A stretch of DNA of 64,000 nucleotides from the NCBI GenBank assembly GCA_012656075.1, contig JAAKBF010000030.1:620001-684000 (forward strand), read 5' to 3'. Shown one piece after another: positions 43,601 through 52,600 of this stretch. Every line of letters starts with the position of its first letter. The first letter of the stretch is position 1. A model generated the notes under the pieces. That model saw nothing but the letters and a program-made list of their open reading frames with translations, was not told the DNA's origin and searched no databases. The stretch is from Phytophthora hibernalis. Taxonomy: Eukaryota > Oomycota > Peronosporomycetes > Peronosporales > Peronosporaceae. The translations under genes and the position numbers were made by a program.

Positions 43601-46600
43601 CCGGTGAGCGAGTTCGTCTTCACGTCACGAAACTGGAATGTACCGCAGAAGGTTGTGGTACGTGCTACAGACGACAATCTGGACGAATTCGACACACACA
43701 TGACTGGTATCTCACATATCTCGTATAGCGACGACCCAAAGTACAACGCAATTCCTACGATCCCAAAGATCAGCGTGACCGTGCACGACAACGACGTGTC
43801 GGGCTTCATCGTGAACAAGACATTTGTTTTTGTGACGGAAGGCCGCGGAGCTATGGATTCATACAGTGTTGTGTTGAATTCGGAGCCATTCGCCAAGGTG
43901 ACCGTGGATGTCACCAACGTCGGCACTGTTGGGAACCTAGCTGTGTCTAGCCCCACGAAGCTGGTTTTCACGTGGCGTAACTGGAACATCAGCCAGACTG
44001 TGAATGTGGCAGCGTTCGATGACCATACACAAGATGTGGTGGGTTCTTCAAGCACGCTCAATCATTCTCTGACAACGAACGACCTGATCTACGCTGGACT
44101 GCGTAACCTGACTGCAGTGAAGGTGTTTATCACTGACAACGACGTATCCGGAATCGAACTGTCGACTCAGGAGCTGCGTGCTACAGAAAGCAATACAACT
44201 GTGCTCCGATACGGCGTACGTCTCACATCAGAACCGTGGTCGCCCGTGGTTGTACAGCCTAACGCCAGTCATGACTGCTACCTGCGGATTCAAACCGGCC
44301 AAAGTATTTGCAACGCCACCATTTTGACTGGATCAACTTCTCTCTACTTTGGAGGTGCTAATTGGAGTGTCTGGCAAAATGTGTCTTTCATCGCAGTGGA
44401 TGACTGGTTTGACGAGGCGAATGTCCACACTGCTCGGATTTCTCACGCCTCAGTGAGTTCTGATCCTCTGTACGTGGTTAACGAGTACGCGGCAAGTAGT
44501 GGCGACGTCAAGATTTACATTACGGACAACGATGTGTCATTCGTGAATATCTCCATCCAGAGTCTAACCAAGCAACTTCACGTCGCAGAAGGCAGCTTTA
44601 ATGACTCGTATAGCGTCTTCTTGAACTCGGAACCGTACGAATACGTGACGGTGACGCTACGGCCTGCAATCGAGAAAATCACTGATGCGAAGAGTATCTT
44701 TACACAACCACAAGTTGGAGCTTCCTTTGGATCAACTGCATCGTCGGCTATGACCTTAGTAGGAACGGAAACCATTCGCAGCATTCAACTGGTTTTCACC
44801 CTTTGGATTGGTCACGCCCGCGAGTAGTGACTGTGTTTGCCATCGATGATGAAATCCCCGAAGCTGCCACACAATATTCGACGGTCCTTCACACAGTTTT
44901 AAGTGGAGATGTGAGCTACAACATCTCAAACAGCTCCATCGGAGTTGTGAGTGTAGCTGTAATGATCAGCGACAGAGATGCTATTCCTCCACCGCTACCC
45001 GTGACTGCTGTGTTTGATAATTCAGGCTCAAGGTTAACATCGCCTTCGATTCGTCGGTGTATCATGCGGCTTCAATGGACGTAAGCTCTTCTGGTGTCTA
45101 TGTGACTCGGCTCAAGACTTTTTGCATGCAGCCTCGTGTTCAACTTCGCTACTGTCAAGTACACGTTGGGCTCTCAGGCTTCCTGTCTTTGGCTGGATGG
45201 CAAGAACTTGCGGATGGAGCTTAGCGCTGGAGCTACACTAGCTGCCGCTGACAAACTCATACTGAACGACTGCAGTTCCTTCGCTGACCAATACTGCAAC
45301 GCTACGAATGTACTTCGCGCTCGACCTTCAAGCCGCGCTTATTCACAAGCAAGTATCTCAGTGCAGGTCCCGAGTGATATCGTCCAACCCAATGCCATAT
45401 TGGTAGTTCCCGAGAATGCTGGAAGTTGTGGAACGTGGAATGCAGATGCGTCGCTCTCTAGCGGAGCTGGTGGTCGGCCGTTTGCTCAGTTGGTTTGGTT
45501 TGCGCTCCCTGCTTCACTGTATTCGAGCTCAATCAATCAAACCAGCGCTGTAGCGGGTCTTGCATTGTACCAGAGACTCAATGCTGGTCTTGAGCTGCTG
45601 TGTCAAAAGTACAAGACCGATTGGATGACTGGCACGTCAAGCATTACGGTTGTTCCAAGTGTTGACCTCACGAAGGCTATTGCTGCTAACACCAGTGCTG
45701 CATCGGATTTCTCGACCATATCTACGATGGCTCAGCTTCGATCTACCTGCTACCTTCGATCAACTGCGCAGAATGCTACATCGACGAGTGCGCTGCAGCT
45801 TCATGTGAATAGCTCTCTGCTGGAACCAGGAACGGGGTATCGCGTCGGATTGAAACTCGTGAATACCTTCGCCCAAACAGCGGTGGTCTCGAAGCCCATT
45901 ACGATTCAGAGTCACCCGGGACCAGCCGTGTTTGTCGTAGGAGATTCAAAGCAAACTGTGACGCGAGCTGGGACCCCTGTTGTGCTGCAGGTAGACTCTG
46001 TAGTTAGCTGTCCAAGCTTATCCGGCTCGGAAGTCGCCTACCGATGGACAACAACTAGCCAATCTAGTGATGGCACTGGTGCAGTAGCCACTGAGGATTT
46101 CAGCTACAACAACTCTGCACGAGACCCAAGAGTATTCCGCTTGCCGCGCTCAGTGCTGCAGGCTGGAAGGACGTACACTTTCCGAGTTGAAGCTTACATG
46201 ACGGGAACGACATCAAACCAGTCTTCGAGCAGCTTCGCCTCCCTTCTTGTATCCGTGTCCAGTAGCACACCGCTGGTTTCAATCAAAGGCGGAGACTGCG
46301 CTATCGGTGAGAAAGATTCTCTTGTCCTCGACGGATCTGCTACGGTTGATCCGGATGAGGCAAGTGCACCATTCAAGTACGCGTGGACATGTCAGGACGT
46401 CACAAATTCGTCGAGTACGGTGACAGCGTCGTGCATGAACGCATCGACCACGCCGTCCGTTCCGTTGAAATTGAACTCTGTGATTGGAGCTGTGCTGAGA
46501 ATCGCCCCATTCAACCTCGCGTCTAACCGACAGCTCATGTTCTCACTCACTGCTTCAAAGGGCTCTCGTAGCGCGACAGTTTCTAGCTTGATATGGATCA

Positions 46601-49600
46601 TAGCAGGACATCTCCCAGTCGTCCGCATCACTGCTTCTGCAGCAAAGATCAATCCGTCGAGCCGAGTGTCGTTTGTTGGTGAGGTGAGCTCGGATTACCC
46701 GTACACAACGCGGTGGGCTCAAACACTCGGAGACCTCGTACTTCCTACCAACGAAGTGAGCAACACGAGTGATGCCTTCACGCTACCGCTCACAAGTGCT
46801 AACAACGCCATTCGCAGCTTCAAATTAACGCCAGGTCTCACGTACAACTTTCGACTCGTAGCAACGGACACGGAAGGCAATGTGGGCTATGGTGCGGTCA
46901 CTGTCGTTGTGAATTCCCCGCCTGCTTCTGGCACTTTCGTGGTGAGCCCTCAATCAGGTTACGCGATGAAAGATTCATTCACGCTCACTTGCTCGCTGTG
47001 GAGTGACGATGTCAGTGACTACCCTCTAACGTACTCGTTCGGGGTACTTCCTGCCACTGACTTTGATGCGATCAAAAACAACTCGACGGATTCCAATGCG
47101 TTTTTAGCTCAGCTGCGGAAATCGACGTCACCTTTGGTGTCGAGCCAACTCGCACCTCAAGCAAAGGCCAAACTGTTCCCTCCTGCAGGCATGCAAGCCA
47201 ACCAGAGTATGACGATCGTGGCTTTCATTAGCGATAAACTCGGCGCGGTGACGGTTGCTTACGATACGATTGACGTGCTACTTCCCGCGGAAGTCAGGGC
47301 TCAACCTGTGGTCTTCATATCGAGTTTGTTTGACACCAACGGCACGTTGATCTCGGATGGTGATGGATCCGAGAAAGTGCGTCAAGTGCTGGCTGCTGCT
47401 ATCGTGTTGGAAGAGGCTTTCGGGTCTTCATCCACCGCACAAACTCGTCGTCTTGCTAGCTGTCCAGAGGGGTTCATGGGAGACAACTGCTCAACTGAGA
47501 TTGCTGTGGTGAAGCATATCAAAGCTGTCATCTTGGCGACCGTGTCAAATGCAGTTGCCAGCGTGGAGCCTTCCAGTTTGGGGCTTGGCCAACAAGCGCG
47601 TGTACTTGCTTCCGTGATACGGGCTGCACCTGAGATCTTGGGCTCGGACGAGGTTAGCCTTATCACCAAACTCAGCAGTGGCATTGCAAGTAGTGCACTC
47701 ACGCTCGACAGTCCGGCTGAATTCCTAGACTGGACAGCTAATACGTTGCTAGAGGTGACATCTGCGGTTCTGGAGCTGGGAAGCTCTACCAGCAGCACGA
47801 CCAGTAGTTCCGGTGCCCGCCGACTCGTAGAAGCAGACAGCAGCAATGCAACTTCCGATGATAACGAGTGCAGTGACGCAAGTGATACCGCTGCAGAGCA
47901 AGCCAACTGGAAAAATATAGTGCGCACCCTGCAGTCGTTGGCAGCTCTGAGCAGTGAGGAATTGCTCTCTGACGAACCGCCTGAAATACTGGAAGTGGGT
48001 ACCATCTGCACTTTCTCCTCAAAGGTTTGAGTCTTGCGCCGAACCCGACGAGTGATATCGAAATGAACCTCACGTCCACTGCCATAGCGTGTCTTGGCTC
48101 GAATCTCTACCTTGACGCCATCGAAGTGGCCAAGAGCCCTCACTCTCCGTACTCTCAACGATTCGGAGCCCATTTCTCGGGTTACTTTATTCTCCGTGCA
48201 CTCGGAAACTGCGCTTGAAAACGCTGCAGCAGCGACGACGTACTCTTCCGACAATGGTGTAGTCACAGAGACGCTCGACGTCTCAAGTCCTTGTGTTCGT
48301 CTAGCTTCCGAGACGATGCGGCGTCTCACAACCGATGAATCTGAGAAATGGATGCCCCTGGTATCGATCACAATTCCCCACAACCGCCAGTTGTCCGCTA
48401 TCGAGCAGAGCAATTTCTCCACGACGTGCAGAACGTGGAATGCCGAGGTGTCGAGCTGGTCAGTTGACGTGTGTTTCAAAGACGACATCACCAGCACGAC
48501 TCAGTTCACGGTTTGTTACTGCACAAAATTGAGTCAGCTCTCGAAGTGCTGGTCACATTGGAAGAGCGCTTGGATTTCTACGCCTTGCACCCGGATCTGT
48601 ACCGGAACGACCAACCGTCTCTCGTTGTCAGCATCACTCTCGTTGTCTTGGTCGGAGTCTTCGTAATTGTAGCAAAAGCTGGTCAGCGTCTGGATGCGCG
48701 TGATGCACAACGCGAAAAGGTCACGACGATCAAGAGACTGAATCGCGCGAAGTGGAACGAACTGGAGGCGAGAACGCAGATCAACAACGTGTTCGAGGAC
48801 TTTGACGCGTACTATCTCGCCCAGAAGCAGAAAAGTTGGAAACGCGTCCATCGGAAGCGCTAACTGCAGTGACCGACGTTGGGGAATCTTCAGGAACATT
48901 TTACTCGTCATCAGTGCGTGGGCTACATGAGAACGCCTTGTCTTTGGAAGCACCTCCTAATGAATCGATCGACACTACAGTGCAGCTACCCGATGAAGCA
49001 CGCACTTTGTTTGGATCGTCTTCTCTCGTGGATCAACAGTATCGACGTGTGACTCTGCTCTTCCGAGTGAGCAACTTGATATTGGCACTATTGGGGATTT
49101 TGTTGCTGTTTGCAGGAATTGAAGTGCAGTTTGTGCTTGGTCGGACTCCAGCAGAACTTGTTCTTTACTTGTACGGTGGCCCACTTGGAATCACGCTCAT
49201 GGTGGGCGGTGTAGTGTTGATCGTAGGTGGAATCGCAGGCGTACTCCTCGCCCGACGAGAAGCCTCAAACGCGGCTCGAACGGCGTATTTAACGTCTCTG
49301 GGTCTCGGTTTGCTGGCTCAGCTACTGGTTGTCGTCTTCGCGTTCCATTTGCTCGAGAATTTCGATGTCATGCCGCGCGGTGTCGCTCTTGCACTGAAGG
49401 CGAACTGGGACGCGTTATCATCCGTTGCTAAAACTCAACTACAGGCATCCTACGGATGCTGTGGATTCTTGACTATCAGTGAGGAAACTTCATGTCCTGA
49501 AGAAGCACTTGACGCCGTACCTCCTCGTACGTGCTCGGCAACCCTGGGCGTACAGGCAGCCTCGTTGTTTTCCAGATCGTTTGCCTACGTGAAGGCCGTA

Positions 49601-52600
49601 CTTTTCGTAAAGATCGTGTGCGTTGTGCTGGCAAACTTTCTCGTCCGATGGCGTCGGATTCGGCTGGTACAACTTGCTGCTAACGGGCCCAGCGCTAGTG
49701 CTGAAGCAGCTATCGTTCGGTCACTGGTATCAGTTGCGCTTTGTGCTCACTGCCGCCTCTGTATGTTCTCCTTGTCTGCGCTACCGCTGGTGCGGTCTTC
49801 TTTGGGGTCGACTTGATGATACATTGGGGTGCAACGGCTGATCCACTAGTTGCTGCGCTGTTTGGTGTTGAGATTGGTGCTTTGATAGTCGCTGGAGCTG
49901 TGGTTTATTTGCTTATCTCATTGTGGTCGCTGTACGCGATTGGTAAGCGAAACATTCGATCCCTATGCTGGGTTGTTGGATTTTCGCTAGCCTTCCTGCT
50001 CGTTACTGCAGCTGTGCGCGTGTACTCGGGTCGACTTCTTGCGGACTTCTACCTGGACCCGTCCATCAGTCGAGCTATTGAAGCGAAGTACACTGCCTTA
50101 CCTCGTTCGACCACGTTGCTAAGCGTTGAAATGGCTTTGGGTTGTTGCGGATACCGAGATACTACGCAGGGTACCTGTGTCGAAGATGAAGCAGATGTCA
50201 ACATACCTACTTGTCGTGTACAAGTGGAAAATGCACTCGCGCGTGCCTTATCCGTGGCAATTGATCGCCTCACGGGGTTCGTAGTGGCTCAAGCATTCTC
50301 GTTCTGCTGACATGGCTATGTCTGCGACTACGGCATTTTCTAGCTTGGCTGCAATCCATTTTTCACCAACTAGTAACGAAGCCCCAAGTGTTCGCCAACC
50401 ACCAACATTACTCCAACAAGTCTGTGCAGCTTTGTTAGCATTACTGAGTGTGGCAGCAGTAGCAGCGGGAATTGGTGTGTTGTGTCTGGGGATCGATGTA
50501 CTCTTCGATCTGAATGTGCTACAAATGACATACCTGTTGCGTGTGTTTGACCGCCGACTGGGCTTGTACTTGCTCATTTTCGGTGGATCTATAGTGATCT
50601 TTGCACTGTTCGGCGGCATTGTGGCGTGGCTAGGTGCTCAGGGCTCTAACCAACGTCCAAGAGTGAGAACTGTGCGGAAGTGGATGGTGTTTGGCTATTC
50701 GTTGGCCTGTGTTGTGCTCTTCGTAGCCTCATTCGTGTTGGTTGGTGTTGGGCACAAGCTTTCAATGCGGTTGGTGCCAGTAAGTGAGGGCGAAGATCCT
50801 ACCGCGAACGAAATAGCAGTCGATACCCGTCTCAAGGATTTGTGGAGCTCGGCACCTTCCACTACAAAGCTATTCGTACAGAACACTCTTCAGTGCTGTG
50901 GCTACGCCCGCGTCAAAGCCACCAATGGCTCGATATCCTACACGCTTCAAGCTGAGCAGTTTGGATGGCGTCGACTCACTTCCACCTCCACATATCAAAT
51001 CTACAATTCACGTAGCGATCCAACGTTCTCGAAAACTCGCATGCTTTCGGACACACGAGCGGAGACAACTCTGTTAAGCAACGAGTCTCAATGTCCCTCT
51101 GAAGCTACTGACGGGTGCGCACCACCAATGAAAAACTACGTCTCACGTGTAGCCCGCATTGCTTGGCAATTGTGCGGTGGTCTCGCAGGATTTAGTGTTG
51201 CAGCTTTGCTCTGTACCGGTGGCTTACATGACGATGATCGACAAGAGAAGAAGTGGCACCCGCGTTGGCGGCTTCGTATCGAGAGGACATTTTACCTGTT
51301 CGTTGTACTGCTAGGATGTTTGGCTGCGGTAGCTTGCTTCGTTTTGGGCTTGGATGTGGCTGTCGGCTGGACGCTGTTCAGCTCCAGTGCATTTCAGATG
51401 GTGTTCGCTCAGTCAATGGGCTCGGTGCTGATGCTGTACGCTGTGCTTGCTCTTTTCACTCATGTACTCGATCCGAGCAGCGCTTCAATTCAGTGTGCAT
51501 CAGCTCTTCTTGCAATGCGTGGCACGAATAGTTCTTGCCACTGCGCTCTTTGCTGCGGTTGGTTTTACAGCTTATCTCTCGCACTATTCGTCGGCGTCAG
51601 AAGAGAGCTGGCGCGCACAACTCGTAGAGTTCCTGGATGATCAATGGAGTCAACTCACACCATCGATGCAGAACTGGATAGCGCTTGAGTTTTCGTGCTG
51701 CGGTTTCAACGATCCCGTTCTTGTAGCTGGTCAAGGTGTCGTGTTCGACCGCCCGGCTTTGGGATATCCTGGGTGCACGCTAGCAATCTCGCGTGGTTGC
51801 AAGGGTCCTCTTGCAGTGGGCGTTGAGTCCTCGCTTTCGTGGCTGTTTGCATTCGTGCTAGCACTTGCACTCGTGGATATCGTGGTTCTTGTGCTTGGTG
51901 CGCTTGTCCTACACGACGTCCGGAACTACGAAGGAGAAGCCTGGTTTGTTCTCGAGAGCAGACTCCGATACGTTGCAGGGAGTTTCCGGCGTGACTTCCG
52001 ACGGTATCACGTACTGGTTTCAGTCGGCACAAGGTTTGATGATCGACTTACACGAACGCAACGTGCAATGAGTGTGCTGTGTGCGTGGGCGGCGTCCTTG
52101 CAGTGTACGCGGGGTACTTCGCCACCGAAGGATGCTACCGGACGTCACTGATATCGTGCGAGCAGCCAGGGGCAGGAGAATTAATTGGTCTGGGTCTTGT
52201 GTATGGTGGTGCCGTCGGACTTGCCGTTCAAACCACCACCGTCGCGCTATTCGAACATGTCCGACATCGCACAGAGGATGAGACGAAGGAGATTGCTACA
52301 GCTCGTCAGCGAAAGGAGAAGGTTCTTCTTTTCCACGCCCCGTGGTTTAAACGCCAACGTCAAGGAGATGCTCAGGAGTTCTCCAGAGTGATGGAGCAGT
52401 CGACTATCACCGGCGACACCTCCACACTAGAAGCAACACAGACAACCACCGAAGAACGCTGGTTTGTATGGCTCACGCGCTTTGTGGCTTTGACATTCCA
52501 GGCATGTGGTGTGGCCCTGTTCCTCGGAGGCTGTGCTTTAGCAACACTTCTGGGACTGCTTCGGCTAGGCTACAACAACTCGCTGTATGGAGTCCCGCTC

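Noticed and set aside
45060..45135. End of one gene and start of another at 45084-45136
   Set aside because: Domain content (REJ-like start and its continuation) spans this gap; a short intron or base error explains the stop better.
47382..48497. 371-codon minus-strand ORF
   Set aside because: Antisense to the REJ-like region of the receptor; Ser/Ala/Arg-rich shadow with no domain.
50312..51640. Separate gene starting at ATG 50312
   Set aside because: Coding signal runs on from the preceding tetraspanin-like module without a gap; the change of frame is one base, as elsewhere in the gene.
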